DNA from: Brevundimonas sp.
GTDB taxonomy: Bacteria; Pseudomonadota; Alphaproteobacteria; Caulobacterales; Caulobacteraceae
Assembly (NCBI RefSeq): GCF_003248455.1
Contig: NZ_QFNM01000002.1
Location: 60,956 to 124,955, forward strand
DNA length: 64,000 nucleotides
Direction of reading: 5' to 3'
Positions 8,069-17,450 of the stretch are shown here, piece by piece; positions within the stretch are counted from its first letter, which is position 1, and every line of letters starts with the position of its first letter. The position numbers and the translations under genes are program-made. The notes under the pieces were generated by a model. It was given only the letters and a program-made list of their open reading frames with translations. It had not been told where the DNA came from and made no database searches.

Positions 8069-11000
8069 ATGACCGCCCCCGATCTGCGCCACCCCGTCCA
8101 GCCTATAACGGAAGCCGCGCTGGAGGCGGCCTTCGCCCGGCTCGTGGGAACCGAGCCCGGCGCGGCGGAAAAGGTCTATCTGACCCAGGCGTACGAGGAC
8201 TACGCCGCCGACGAGACCCCGGAACTGGACGGCGAGGACCTGGCCGCCCTTCTGGCCGCCTCCTGGACGGCGGCGAAGACCTATCCGCACGACGCCGCGC
8301 CGCCGGCTATCACCGTCGGCCCCTTGCAGGGCGCGGACGGCAAGGCGTTGGATTACGACCTTGTCCGCATCGTCCAGGCCGACGCCCCCTTCCTGGTCGA
8401 CAGCGTCATGGGCGCCCTGGCCGAGGCCGGCGTCTCCGTGCGCGCCCTGTTCCACCCGGTGGTGGATCTGGACGGCCGTCGCCTGTCGATCATCATGCTG
8501 GTCATCGACGGCGTGCCCCAGGAGCGGCGCGACGCCTTGGGCGAGGGCCTGGCGCAGAGCCTGGCTGATGTCCACGCCGCCGTCGCCGACCACGAGGCCA
8601 TGACCGCCCTGATGCGCCAGGCGGTCCAGCGGCTGGAGGCGACCCCGCCCGCAGTCGATCCGGCGGTCCTGGCCGAGAACATCGCCTTCCTGAAATGGCT
8701 CAAGAGCGATCATTTCGTCTTCTTGGGCGCGCGCGACTACGACTATCCGCTGAACGCCGCCGGAGAATACGAGGCCGAGGCGCCGCTGGGTCAGTCGGGC
8801 CACGGCCTGGGCATACTGGCCGACCCCGAACGCGCCGTGCTGCGCCGCGCCTCCGAACCCGCGGTCCTGACGGCCCAGATGCGCCGCCAGCTGGACCTGT
8901 CCGAGCCAGTCACGGTGGCCAAGGCCAACGCCCGATCTCGGGTTCATCGCCGCGCCTACATGGACTACGTCGGGGTCAAGCGTTACGGCGCGGACGGCAA
9001 GGCGACGGGCGAGACCCGCTTCGTCGGCCTGTTCACCTTCGAAGCCTATGATCAGCTGGCGACCGAGGTTCCGCTGGTGCGCCGCAAGGTGGCCAACGCC
9101 CTGGCCCGCGCCGACAAGGCGCCGGGCAGCCACAACGAGAAACGCCTGAAGAACATCCTGGAGAACTACCCCCGGGACGAGCTTTTCCAGATCAGCGAGG
9201 ACGAACTCCTGTCCATCGCCCTGGGCATTCTGCACCTGTACGATCGGCCGCGCATCCGCCTGTTCTCGCGCCAGGACCCGTTCGACCGCTTCGTCTCGGT
9301 CCTGTGCTTCATCCCGCGCGAGAAGTTCGACGCGGCGGTGCGCGAACGCATCGGCCAGATCGTGGCGCGCGCCTGGGGCGGTCGCATCTCCGCCTGGTAT
9401 CCGCAACTGTCCGACGCGCCCCTGGTGCGCGTCCACTACATCATCGGCGTCAAGCCGGGCGACCATCCGATCCCCGATCCGGTCCAGTTGGAGGCCGATG
9501 TCGCCGAGGCCGGTCGCGGCTGGGTCGACCGCTTCGAGGCGGGGCTGCGACGTTCGGGCGTGGAGGAGGTCTCGGTCGGACCGCTCAGCGCCAAATGGGC
9601 GCGGGCCTTCGGCGCCGGCTATCGCGACCGCTACGACGCGGACGAGGCTGCGGTCGATCTGCAGTTCATGACCCGGCTGAACGACAGCGGCGCGCCGGGG
9701 GAGGGGGAGCCGGTCGCCGTACGCGCCTTCCGCACCCCGGACGACAGCCGCCTGCAGTTCCGCTTCAAACTGTATCGCCGCGGCTCGGCCGTGCCCCTGT
9801 CCGACGTCCTGCCGATCCTGGCGGCCATGGGCCTGAAGACGCTGGAGGAATACGGCAACGCCATCCGTCCGCTGGGCGACGCCGAAATCCACATCCACGA
9901 ATTCCTGATGGAGGATCCGCGCGGCGAGGCGCTGATCTTCAACGACGTGAAGGGGCCGTTCGAGGAGGCCTTCGCCGCCGTCTGGACCGGCCGCAACGAA
10001 AGCGACGGCTTCAACCGCCTGGTGATCGAACTGGGCGTCGACTGGCGCGAGGCGGCCCTGATCCGCACCCTGGCCCATTACCGCCAGCAGACCGGCCTCG
10101 ATCCGTCCCAGACCGTCCAGGAAGAAGCGCTGCGCGAATACCCCGACGTGGCCCGCGCCCTTCTGTCGCTGTTCAAAGCCAAGTTCGAACCGGCGGCCGG
10201 CGGGTCGGCCGACGACCGCGGCGCCGCCGTGGCCGAGCTTGAGGGCAGGATCACCGCCCTGCTCCAAGACGTGAAGAGCCTGGATCACGACCGGGCGCTG
10301 CGCCGCATCGCCGCCCTGATCGGCGCCATCAAGCGCACCAACTATTTCCAGCGCGACGCCGAGGGCGCCCCCAAGCCGCACATCTCCATCAAGATCGCCT
10401 CGCGCGAGCTGGACGACCTGCCGCTGCCCAAACCCTATCGCGAAATCTTCGTCTGGGCGCCGCATGTGGAGGGGGTGCATCTGCGCTTTGGTCCCGTCGC
10501 GCGCGGCGGCCTGCGCTGGTCGGATCGCCGTGACGATTTCCGCACCGAGGTTCTGGGTCTTGTCAAGGCGCAGCAGGTCAAGAACGCCGTCATCGTGCCG
10601 GTCGGCTCCAAGGGCGGCTTCTATCCCAAGCAGCTGCCCCGCACCTCGGATCGCGAGGCCATTCAAGGCGAGGCCATCCGCGCCTATCGCACCTTCCTGT
10701 CGGGCCTTCTGGACATCACCGACAACATCGCCGCCGACGGTTCGGTGGTCCATCCGGCGGACGTGATCGCCTGGGAAGGGGACGACCCCTATCTGGTCGT
10801 CGCGGCCGACAAGGGCACGGCGACCTTCTCCGACATCGCCAACGGCGTCTCGGCCTCCTACGGCTTCTGGCTGGGCGACGCCTTCGCCTCGGGCGGCTCG
10901 GTCGGTTACGACCACAAGGCCATGGGCATCACCGCGCGCGGCGCCTGGGAGGCGGTCAAGCGCCACTTCCGCGAGATGGGCAAGGATATCCAGACCGAGC

Positions 11001-12928
11001 CCTTCACCATGGTCGGCGTGGGCGACATGTCCGGCGACGTGTTCGGCAACGGCGCCCTGTTGTCCAAGGCCACGCGCCTGGTCGCCGCCTTCGATCATCG
11101 CGACATCTTCATCGATCCGAACCCGGATCATGTCGCCGGCTGGACCGAAAGGAAGCGTCTGTTCGACCTGCCGCGCTCGTCCTGGCAGGACTATGACAAG
11201 CGTTTGATCTCCGAGGGCGGCGGCGTTTTCTCGCGCTCGGCCAAGGCGATCCAGCTGACGCCCCAGATCAAGGCGGCGCTGGACGTCGCCGACGACGTGC
11301 TGGACCCCGTCGGGCTGATCCGCGCCATCCTGAAAGCGCCGGTCGAACTGCTCTATCTGGGCGGGATCGGGACCTATGTGAAATCGGCCGCCGAGACCGA
11401 CGCCCAGGTCGGCGACAAGGGCACCGACGCCCTGCGCATCAATGGCGACGAACTGCGCGTCAAGGTCGTGGGCGAGGGCGCCAACCTGGGCTTCACCCAG
11501 GCGGGCCGCATCGCCTTCGCCCATAACGGCGGCCGCATCAACACCGACGCCATCGACAACTCCGCCGGGGTCGACACCTCCGACCACGAGGTCAACATCA
11601 AGATTCTGGTCGGCTCGGCCGTGACCAACGGCGTCCTGCCGACGGACCAGCGCGCCCCGCTTCTGGCCTCCATGACCGACGAGGTGGGCCAGAAGGTTCT
11701 GGCCCACAACTACGACCAGACCCTGGCCCTGACGCTGCAACAGGCCGAAGGCGTCGGCGCCCTGGACGCCCAGCAGCGGTTCATGCAGAGCCTGTCGGCG
11801 CGTGGAAAGCTGGACCGCAAGGTCGAGGGCCTGCCCAACGACGCCCGCGTCAAGGAACTGATGACAGCGGGCATCCCGCTGGCCCGGCCGGAGCTGGCCG
11901 TCCTGATGGCCTACGCCAAGCTGGAGCTGTCGGACGACATCGTCGCCTCGCAGGCGCCCGAGGATCCCTTCTTCGAACAGATCCTGGTCCGCTACTTCCC
12001 CGAGGCCCTGGCCCGGTTCGAACCGGAGATGAAGAGCCACCGTCTGCGGCGCGAGATCATCGCCACCGTCATGGCCAACGAAGTCGTCAACATGTGCGGC
12101 CCGACCTTCCCCGACCGCCTGCGCGGCTCGGCGGAATGCGACACCACCGCACTGATCATCGCCTTCGAGGCCGCGCGCCGCGTCTTCCGCCTGGACGAAG
12201 CCTGGGACGCCGTGTCGGCTCTGGACCTGAAGATCTCGGCCGAGGCGCAGATCGCCCTGTATCAGGAGATCGCCGTCGTCCTGCGTCGTCAGACCTTCTG
12301 GCTGGCCCGTCGCGCCAAGGGCGGTCTGTCGGTTCAGGCCCTGATCGACCGCTATCGTCCGATCGCCGACGCCTTGCAGGCCGAGGGCGCGCCGGTCCTG
12401 TCGCGCTTCGAACAGGGGCGCCTAGATGCGCGCGTCAAACGCTTCGCCGACCACGGTGCGCCCGAGGATCTGACCCGCAGCATCGCCATCATGCGCCCCC
12501 TCGTCGCCGCCTCCGATATCGGGGACCTGGCGCAGGAGGCGAACTGGCCGGTCGGGGCCATGGCGCGCCTGTATCACCAGGTCGGGGCCGCTTTCGACTT
12601 CGACCGTCTGCGTGCCGCCGCCGGCTCCATTCCGTCTGCGGATCATTTCGATCGTCTCGCCGTCCGTCGTCTGATCGAGGATCTGATGAACGAGCAGGCG
12701 GCCCTGACCCGCGCCGTCGCCCGCGCCTCCGATCCGTCTGTCGGTGTCAGCGAGGACGCGGCCGAGGCCGCCGTCGACGCCTGGATCGGCTCCAAACAGG
12801 CGACGGTTCAGGGCGTGCGCGCCTCGGTGGACGAGATCGAACAGTCCGGCTCGGGCTGGACCTTCGCCAAACTGACCATCGCCAACGCCACCATCCGCGA
12901 CCTGGCTTCGGCCGCCACGCGGGGCTGA
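8069..12928 (+). CDS. gdhB: NAD-specific glutamate dehydrogenase, large (180-kDa) class
   Basis: The enzyme oxidises glutamate to 2-oxoglutarate and ammonium with NAD and works mainly in glutamate breakdown. At 1619 residues it belongs to the L_180 class known from Streptomyces, Pseudomonas and Caulobacter. The first 700 or so residues are the regulatory part with ACT-like modules (QADAPFLVDSVMGAL near 110 is typical). The catalytic domain lies near 730-1250, with FRTEVLGLVKAQQVKNAV and the substrate lysine segment PVGSKGGFYPKQLP near 830-860, and the nucleotide-binding GVGDMSGDVFGNGALLS near 985-1000. A helical C-terminal domain follows. It appears monocistronic. Confidence 0.95.
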   Translation: MTAPDLRHPVQPITEAALEAAFARLVGTEPGAAEKVYLTQAYEDYAADETPELDGEDLAALLAASWTAAKTYPHDAAPPAITVGPLQGADGKALDYDLVRIVQADAPFLVDSVMGALAEAGVSVRALFHPVVDLDGRRLSIIMLVIDGVPQERRDALGEGLAQSLADVHAAVADHEAMTALMRQAVQRLEATPPAVDPAVLAENIAFLKWLKSDHFVFLGARDYDYPLNAAGEYEAEAPLGQSGHGLGILADPERAVLRRASEPAVLTAQMRRQLDLSEPVTVAKANARSRVHRRAYMDYVGVKRYGADGKATGETRFVGLFTFEAYDQLATEVPLVRRKVANALARADKAPGSHNEKRLKNILENYPRDELFQISEDELLSIALGILHLYDRPRIRLFSRQDPFDRFVSVLCFIPREKFDAAVRERIGQIVARAWGGRISAWYPQLSDAPLVRVHYIIGVKPGDHPIPDPVQLEADVAEAGRGWVDRFEAGLRRSGVEEVSVGPLSAKWARAFGAGYRDRYDADEAAVDLQFMTRLNDSGAPGEGEPVAVRAFRTPDDSRLQFRFKLYRRGSAVPLSDVLPILAAMGLKTLEEYGNAIRPLGDAEIHIHEFLMEDPRGEALIFNDVKGPFEEAFAAVWTGRNESDGFNRLVIELGVDWREAALIRTLAHYRQQTGLDPSQTVQEEALREYPDVARALLSLFKAKFEPAAGGSADDRGAAVAELEGRITALLQDVKSLDHDRALRRIAALIGAIKRTNYFQRDAEGAPKPHISIKIASRELDDLPLPKPYREIFVWAPHVEGVHLRFGPVARGGLRWSDRRDDFRTEVLGLVKAQQVKNAVIVPVGSKGGFYPKQLPRTSDREAIQGEAIRAYRTFLSGLLDITDNIAADGSVVHPADVIAWEGDDPYLVVAADKGTATFSDIANGVSASYGFWLGDAFASGGSVGYDHKAMGITARGAWEAVKRHFREMGKDIQTEPFTMVGVGDMSGDVFGNGALLSKATRLVAAFDHRDIFIDPNPDHVAGWTERKRLFDLPRSSWQDYDKRLISEGGGVFSRSAKAIQLTPQIKAALDVADDVLDPVGLIRAILKAPVELLYLGGIGTYVKSAAETDAQVGDKGTDALRINGDELRVKVVGEGANLGFTQAGRIAFAHNGGRINTDAIDNSAGVDTSDHEVNIKILVGSAVTNGVLPTDQRAPLLASMTDEVGQKVLAHNYDQTLALTLQQAEGVGALDAQQRFMQSLSARGKLDRKVEGLPNDARVKELMTAGIPLARPELAVLMAYAKLELSDDIVASQAPEDPFFEQILVRYFPEALARFEPEMKSHRLRREIIATVMANEVVNMCGPTFPDRLRGSAECDTTALIIAFEAARRVFRLDEAWDAVSALDLKISAEAQIALYQEIAVVLRRQTFWLARRAKGGLSVQALIDRYRPIADALQAEGAPVLSRFEQGRLDARVKRFADHGAPEDLTRSIAIMRPLVAASDIGDLAQEANWPVGAMARLYHQVGAAFDFDRLRAAAGSIPSADHFDRLAVRRLIEDLMNEQAALTRAVARASDPSVGVSEDAAEAAVDAWIGSKQATVQGVRASVDEIEQSGSGWTFAKLTIANATIRDLASAATRG

Positions 12929-13010
12929 GGCGGGCTCGAGGCTCAGGCCGCTTGACGGGGCGGCCGTCTGGCGGCCTCTTCTCGTCCGACATCAGGCTGG
13001 GGAGGCCGCA

Positions 13011-13478
13011 ATGCCGAGAAAGTTCCTCGTCGTCGTCGACGACAGCCCCGAGTTCGACGCGGCCCTGCGCTTCGCCTCGCGCCGGGCCAGATCGACGGGC
13101 GGGCGCGTGGTGATGCTGCGCGTCCTGCCGTCCGACAGCGACGCCCACTGGTCCGGCGCCCGCGAGGAGATCGCCCGCCAGCAACGCCAGGAGGCCGAGG
13201 TCCTGCTGACTCGTCTGGGCGAGGAGGCCATGGCCCGCTCGGGCGCGGCGCCGGTCTTCTTGATCGAGACCGGCGACGCCCAGGGGGCCATCAAGAAGGT
13301 CGTCGCCGCAGACCCCGACATCAAGATCCTGGTCCTGGCGGCTGGAACCGGCTCGCGCGGGCCTGGGCCGCTCGTCTCGGCGATCATCAAGCACGGCGCC
13401 CAGATCGGCGGCCGAAAACTGCCCGTCACCATCGTTCCGGGCGAGCTGACCGAGGAAGAGATCGAAGACCTGGCCTGA
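13011..13478 (+). CDS. Universal stress protein (UspA family)
   Basis: This 155-residue single-domain Usp protein begins with FLVVVDDSPEFDAALRFA, the usual first strand with the Asp that contacts ATP, and ends with AAGTGSRGPGPLVSAIIKHG, close to the G-2x-G-9x-G ATP-binding motif of the ATP-binding subfamily. The acidic tail ELTEEEIEDLA is short. It follows gdh by 82 bases on the same strand and may be cotranscribed. Usp proteins aid survival under stress; the specific role here is unknown. Confidence 0.85.
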   Translation: MPRKFLVVVDDSPEFDAALRFASRRARSTGGRVVMLRVLPSDSDAHWSGAREEIARQQRQEAEVLLTRLGEEAMARSGAAPVFLIETGDAQGAIKKVVAADPDIKILVLAAGTGSRGPGPLVSAIIKHGAQIGGRKLPVTIVPGELTEEEIEDLA

Positions 13479-13502
13479 GGGCTTGGGCGGTGGAGCGGGC
13501 GT

Positions 13503-14636
13503 CTATCCCTTCGGGACCAGCCGCCACATGCGCAACGGATGACGCACGGTCCCCGCCTCGGCGCCGGCCGCATCGCCCCGGCCCATGTAGAGGTCCGCCC
13601 GCACCGGCCCGCGAATGGCCGAGCCGGTGTCCAGCGCCATCGCCAGGCCGCGATAGCTGGCGCTGGCCCCGCGCAGGTCGCCGCCGTCCGCCTCCAGCCA
13701 GACCAATTCGCCATAGCGCCAGTGCGCCGGATCGACCGCGATGGCCCGCCGCTCGGTCAGGGGCACGCCCGCGGCCCCCGCCGGATGGCCGTCATCGTCC
13801 GGGTCCAGGCGGAAGAAGATGTAGCGGGGGTTCAACGCCATCACGGCCTGCGCCTGATCGCCCCGATGGTCCGCCAGCCAGGCCCGGATCGCGTCGCCCG
13901 ACGTGCCGTTCTGGGCGAGCAGCCCCTGCTGGACCATCGGTCGGGCGATGCCGACGAAGGGTCTGCCGTTGTCGGCGGCGTAGGCGGCGCGTTCCCGCGT
14001 CCCGTCCTCGAAGGTCAGATAGCCCGACCCCTGGATCTGCAGAAAGAACAGATCCTCGGCCCGCATCCACGCCAGGGCCTGGTCGGGCCTGGCGGAGTAT
14101 TCGATAGAGGCCCGGTCGCCCGCCGCGCGCGGATCGGCGGGCTTGGGCAGGACGGGGGCGGAGAACTCTGCGTCCCGCCGTCGACGCGCGGGATATTCCG
14201 GCGCGAAGTACGAGGTCAGCAGTCCGGGCCGTCCGTCGGCGGTCGCGGCTGGCGCGGCGCTGAAACTGGCCTCGAAGAAGGCCCGGGCGTCCGACGGGGT
14301 GACGATCATGGTCGTCGCCATGGCCTTGGCCCGTGCGCAGACCGCGCGCGCGGCGGGGGCGCGCGCCGCGTCGCATCCGTCGACATAGGCTCGGAAAGCG
14401 GCCAGGTGGTCCTCGTCGTTCCAGCCCGGCAGGACGGCGGGGCTCAGCGCGCCTGACGGCGTCGACGGCGGGCCTCCCGGCGTCGGCGAGGGCGTATAGG
14501 GGATGGGGCCGCCCGGAACCCCGCCGGCCGGCGGGGTCTGTTCTTGGGGCCGCGTCGGACCGGACGAACAGGCGGCCAGGACCATCAGGGCGACCAGGCC
14601 CAGCGCCCCCGACGCCGGCCGGCTGACGCCCCGCAT
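13503..14636 (-). CDS. mltA: Membrane-bound lytic murein transglycosylase A
   Basis: MltA cleaves glycan strands of peptidoglycan to anhydro-muropeptides at the inner face of the outer membrane. I place the start at the ATG that overlaps the stop of the Tim44-like gene (TGATG), giving 377 residues with a lipobox LAAC (Cys23). A Pro/Gly-rich linker follows, then the MltA domain (LLTSYFAPEYPARR, FFLQIQGSGYLTFEDG) and the C-terminal 3D domain with ALDTGSAIRGPVRADLYMG, which holds the catalytic Asp of ALDTG. A longer in-frame start exists 36 bases upstream but would spoil the signal peptide. Confidence 0.92.
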   Translation of the reverse strand: MRGVSRPASGALGLVALMVLAACSSGPTRPQEQTPPAGGVPGGPIPYTPSPTPGGPPSTPSGALSPAVLPGWNDEDHLAAFRAYVDGCDAARAPAARAVCARAKAMATTMIVTPSDARAFFEASFSAAPAATADGRPGLLTSYFAPEYPARRRRDAEFSAPVLPKPADPRAAGDRASIEYSARPDQALAWMRAEDLFFLQIQGSGYLTFEDGTRERAAYAADNGRPFVGIARPMVQQGLLAQNGTSGDAIRAWLADHRGDQAQAVMALNPRYIFFRLDPDDDGHPAGAAGVPLTERRAIAVDPAHWRYGELVWLEADGGDLRGASASYRGLAMALDTGSAIRGPVRADLYMGRGDAAGAEAGTVRHPLRMWRLVPKG

Positions 14637-15280
14637 CAGGCGTTGGCCGGCTCGACGCGCGCCAGAACCCAATTGGGATCGGCCGCGCCCAGGGTTCGTT
14701 CGAAGGTCCAGTGCTCGGCCGTGCGGCGCTCCTCGACCAGCGGCTCGCCGGTTTCGGAATCCGCCGTCTCGCCCGAGGCCTTGGTCACGCGGCTGCGCAG
14801 TTCGGCCAGGAAGCGCACCTTGGCCACGGCCTTGTCGCCCTCGGCGACGGCGCCTTCTAGATCGGCGCGCGGCGGGAACAGGAACTCCACCGTTTCCGTC
14901 TCGCCGCGCGTCTCGCGCGCCGCGATCCCGGCCTCGAACGAGGCCATGACATTGGGCTTCAGCAAGGGTTTCAGCGCCGCCCGGTCGCCGGCGGCGTAGC
15001 CCCGTACGATGGTCTCATAGGCCTGGCGCGCCCCGTCCAGGAACCGAGCCGGATCGAAGGCCGGATCGCGCGCCTTCAGCGAGGCGATCGAGGCTAGGGT
15101 GGCCGGGTCGATGGCGGGCGCCGCAGGCCTGTCGTTCGCCGCAGGGCTGGGCACGGCCGCCTTGGCGTCTTCCTGCGGCTGGCGTCCCACCCGCTTGCCC
15201 AGCACATTGTAAAGCTGGAACAGGACGATGGCCGCGATCACGGCGAAGACGACGATCTGGAACTGGACCGGCAGGTTCAA
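14636..15280 (-). CDS. Tim44/TimA-like membrane protein
   Basis: The 214-residue protein has one N-terminal membrane segment (residues about 6-24), a charged and Ala/Pro-rich linker, and a C-terminal Tim44-like domain from about 70 on. That domain includes DPARFLDGARQAYETIVRGYAAGD, read here as two helices, and EHWTFERTLGAADPNWVLARVE at the end. Bacterial Tim44-like proteins are related to the mitochondrial import subunit Tim44; a role in inner-membrane protein complexes has been proposed. It overlaps mltA by one base and is divergent from secB, an order also found in Caulobacter. Confidence 0.85.
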   Translation of the reverse strand: MNLPVQFQIVVFAVIAAIVLFQLYNVLGKRVGRQPQEDAKAAVPSPAANDRPAAPAIDPATLASIASLKARDPAFDPARFLDGARQAYETIVRGYAAGDRAALKPLLKPNVMASFEAGIAARETRGETETVEFLFPPRADLEGAVAEGDKAVAKVRFLAELRSRVTKASGETADSETGEPLVEERRTAEHWTFERTLGAADPNWVLARVEPANA

Positions 15281-15467
15281 GGCGGGATTCCTGTAGCGAC
15301 GGGCGCGCCAAACGGCTGTCTGGCGTGATTAGGGTGTCATATAGGGCGAGGCAAGGCGAACCGCGCCCCCAATCACGCGCTCGACATTGCGGCCAAGCGT
15401 CCCGGCATGGTAGTCGCGGCGCCTCATAACGGCCTCATCGGCCTCAAATCGCTCAGAAGACCGCCTC

Positions 15468-15980
15468 ATGACCGACGCCGCTCCTCCCGCCGAACAGCCC
15501 CAGCAGGGCGACGCTCCGCAGGGTCAGCCCGCCGGCCCCGGTTTCCGCATCCTGGCCCAGTATGTCCGCGACTTCTCGTTCGAGAACCCGCGTGCGCCGG
15601 AATCCCTGCGCATCGACGGCAAGCCGGCCATCGACCTGGGCGTCGAAATGGCAGCCCAGGGCCGGCCGGACGGCCTGTTCGAGCTGGACCTGAAGCTGTC
15701 GATCAAGGCGACCCACGAGAACCAGCCCGTGTTCCATGTGGAACTGGTCTATGGCGGTCTGTTCCAGCTGGCCAATGTGCAGGAACAGGACATCGAGCCG
15801 CTGCTGCTGATCGAATGCCCGCGTTATCTGTTCCCCTTCGCGCGCGAGATCATTTCGGGCGCCACGTCCGACGGCGGTTTCTATCCGCCGTTCCAGCTGG
15901 ACCCCATCGACTTCGCCGCCATCTATATCGCCCGCCAGCAGCAGATCGCCCAGCAACCGGTCGAAATGGGGCAGGCCTAA
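15468..15980 (+). CDS. secB: Protein-export chaperone SecB
   Basis: SecB keeps preproteins unfolded in the cytoplasm and hands them to SecA. The 170-residue protein has the core YVRDFSFENPRAP near residue 28 and the SecA-contact region LFPFAREIISGATSDGGFYP near 120-140, followed by LDPIDFAAIY. A Gln/Pro/Ala-rich N-terminal extension of about 25 residues is common in alphaproteobacteria. The start ATG at 15468 gives the usual length. It is encoded 10 kb from secA and opposite tim44. Confidence 0.97.
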   Translation: MTDAAPPAEQPQQGDAPQGQPAGPGFRILAQYVRDFSFENPRAPESLRIDGKPAIDLGVEMAAQGRPDGLFELDLKLSIKATHENQPVFHVELVYGGLFQLANVQEQDIEPLLLIECPRYLFPFAREIISGATSDGGFYPPFQLDPIDFAAIYIARQQQIAQQPVEMGQA

Positions 15981-16038
15981 AGGGTCGCAGGTCCTGCGGC
16001 CGGGGCCTTGGGCGTCTCGGCTGCGGCGAGAGGCGCGG

Positions 16039-16992
16039 ATGTCCAAGGACGTGCAGGCGACGGGGGGACGCGGCGACGACATCGCCGGCGGCATCGCCCT
16101 GCGCATCGCGGCGGCGGGTTGTTTTTCGGTCATGGCGGCGGTGCTGAAACTGGCGTCGCTGGACGGCGTCGTCGCGCCCGAGATGCTGTTCTACCGCGCC
16201 TTCTTCGGCCTGCCGGTGGTGCTGGCCTGGGTTCTGACCCAGCCGGGCGGCCTTGCGGGTCTGACCACGCGCCGTCCCCTGGCCCATGTCGGCCGCAGCG
16301 CCCTGGGCATCGCTTCCATCCTGTGCGTTTTCCAGGCCCTGACCCTGCTGCCGCTGGCCGACGCCACGACCCTCAGCTTCACCGCTCCGATCTTCGCCAC
16401 CCTGCTGTCCTTCTTTATCCTGAAGGAAGCGGTCGGGCCGCGCCGCTGGGCCGCCGTCGCCATGGGCTTCGTCGGCGTGGTCTTGGTGATGCGGCCTGCG
16501 CCCGGCGCCCTGGGGGCGGCCCATAACGCCTTGCCATTGGAGGGGATCGCCTTCGGCCTGGTCGCGGCCCTGCTTACGGCGGGCGTGACCATCACCCTGC
16601 GCCAGTTGCGCGACACCGAGCATGTCGCCGCAATCGTCTTCTGGTTCTTCGTCGGCTCTTCGGCCGTGGGGGCGATCCTGCTGCCTTTCGTCGGCCATTG
16701 GCGTTCGCCTCAGACCTTGGCCTTGCTGGTAGGATCGGGAATCGCCGGCGGCCTGGCCCAGTTGTTCATGACCGCCTCGCTGCAGAAGGCGCCGGTCGCC
16801 GTCGTCGCGCCCTTCGACTATCTCCAGATCGTCGGCGCCCTCGTCTTCGGCTGGTGGCTCATGTCCACGACCCCGACTCTCGGCACCCTGGCCGGCGCCG
16901 CCCTGATCGCCTCCAGCGGCCTCTACACCGCCTGGCGCGAACACGTTCGTCGCAAGGGCAGCCTGATCCAGCCGACCGCGCCGCCGGTTTAG
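16039..16992 (+). CDS. EamA/DMT-family transporter, ten membrane segments
   Basis: The 317-residue protein shows ten hydrophobic segments arranged as two EamA repeats (about 20-150 and 165-300), the standard drug/metabolite exporter form. Characteristic pieces are LPLADATTLSFTAPIFATLL in the first repeat and APVAVVAPFDYLQIVGALVFGWW-like sequence in the second. The substrate cannot be read from sequence; related proteins export amino acids or take up S-adenosylmethionine or riboflavin. It lies 58 bases after secB and could be read from the same promoter. It ends two bases from the convergent dut gene. Confidence 0.85.
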   Translation: MSKDVQATGGRGDDIAGGIALRIAAAGCFSVMAAVLKLASLDGVVAPEMLFYRAFFGLPVVLAWVLTQPGGLAGLTTRRPLAHVGRSALGIASILCVFQALTLLPLADATTLSFTAPIFATLLSFFILKEAVGPRRWAAVAMGFVGVVLVMRPAPGALGAAHNALPLEGIAFGLVAALLTAGVTITLRQLRDTEHVAAIVFWFFVGSSAVGAILLPFVGHWRSPQTLALLVGSGIAGGLAQLFMTASLQKAPVAVVAPFDYLQIVGALVFGWWLMSTTPTLGTLAGAALIASSGLYTAWREHVRRKGSLIQPTAPPV

Positions 16993-16994
16993 GA

Positions 16995-17450
16995 TCACCG
17001 CCCCGTCGAACCGAAGCCGCCGGTCCCGCGCGCCGTTTCGTCCAGCGTCTCCACCTCGATCCAGTCCGCGCGTTCGTGCCGGGCGATCACCAGCTGGGCG
17101 ATGCGTTCGCCCCGGCGGATGACGAAAGGCTCGGCGCCGATATTGGCCAGGATCACGCCGCATTCGCCGCGATAGTCGCTGTCGATGGTGCCCGGCGCAT
17201 TGGGGCAGACGATCCCGTGTTTCAGCGCCAGGCCCGAGCGCGCCCGCACCTGGGCCTCGTAACCCGGCGGCAGGGCGATCTTCAGGCCCGTGGGCGCCAG
17301 GACGCGCTGGCCCGGGGCCAGGACGATGGGCTGGTCCTCGGGCACCGCCGCTCGCAGGTCCATGCCCGCCGATCCCGCCGTCTCATAGGTCGGCAGGGGC
17401 AGGCCCTCGGCATGGGGCAGACGCAGGATCTGGATCTGGGTTTCGGTCAT
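16995..17450 (-). CDS. dut: Deoxyuridine 5'-triphosphate nucleotidohydrolase (dUTPase)
   Basis: Dut hydrolyses dUTP to dUMP, keeping uracil out of DNA and feeding dTMP synthesis. All five motifs of the trimeric family can be seen in the 151 residues: AGMDLRA (1), RSGLALK (3 region: ARSGLALKHGI), APGTIDSDYRGE with the catalytic Asp, RIAQLVIA (4), and the C-terminal RGTGGFGSTG (5). The ATG overlaps the coaBC stop (ATGA), so dut is probably translated after coaBC from one mRNA. dut next to coaBC is a common order in bacteria. Confidence 0.97.
   Translation of the reverse strand: MTETQIQILRLPHAEGLPLPTYETAGSAGMDLRAAVPEDQPIVLAPGQRVLAPTGLKIALPPGYEAQVRARSGLALKHGIVCPNAPGTIDSDYRGECGVILANIGAEPFVIRRGERIAQLVIARHERADWIEVETLDETARGTGGFGSTGR

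Noticed and set aside
7946..12040. Open frame of 1364 codons antisense to glutamate dehydrogenase
   Set aside because: It is the usual shadow frame of a GC-rich gene: composition follows the codon positions of gdh, and no domain or SD is seen.
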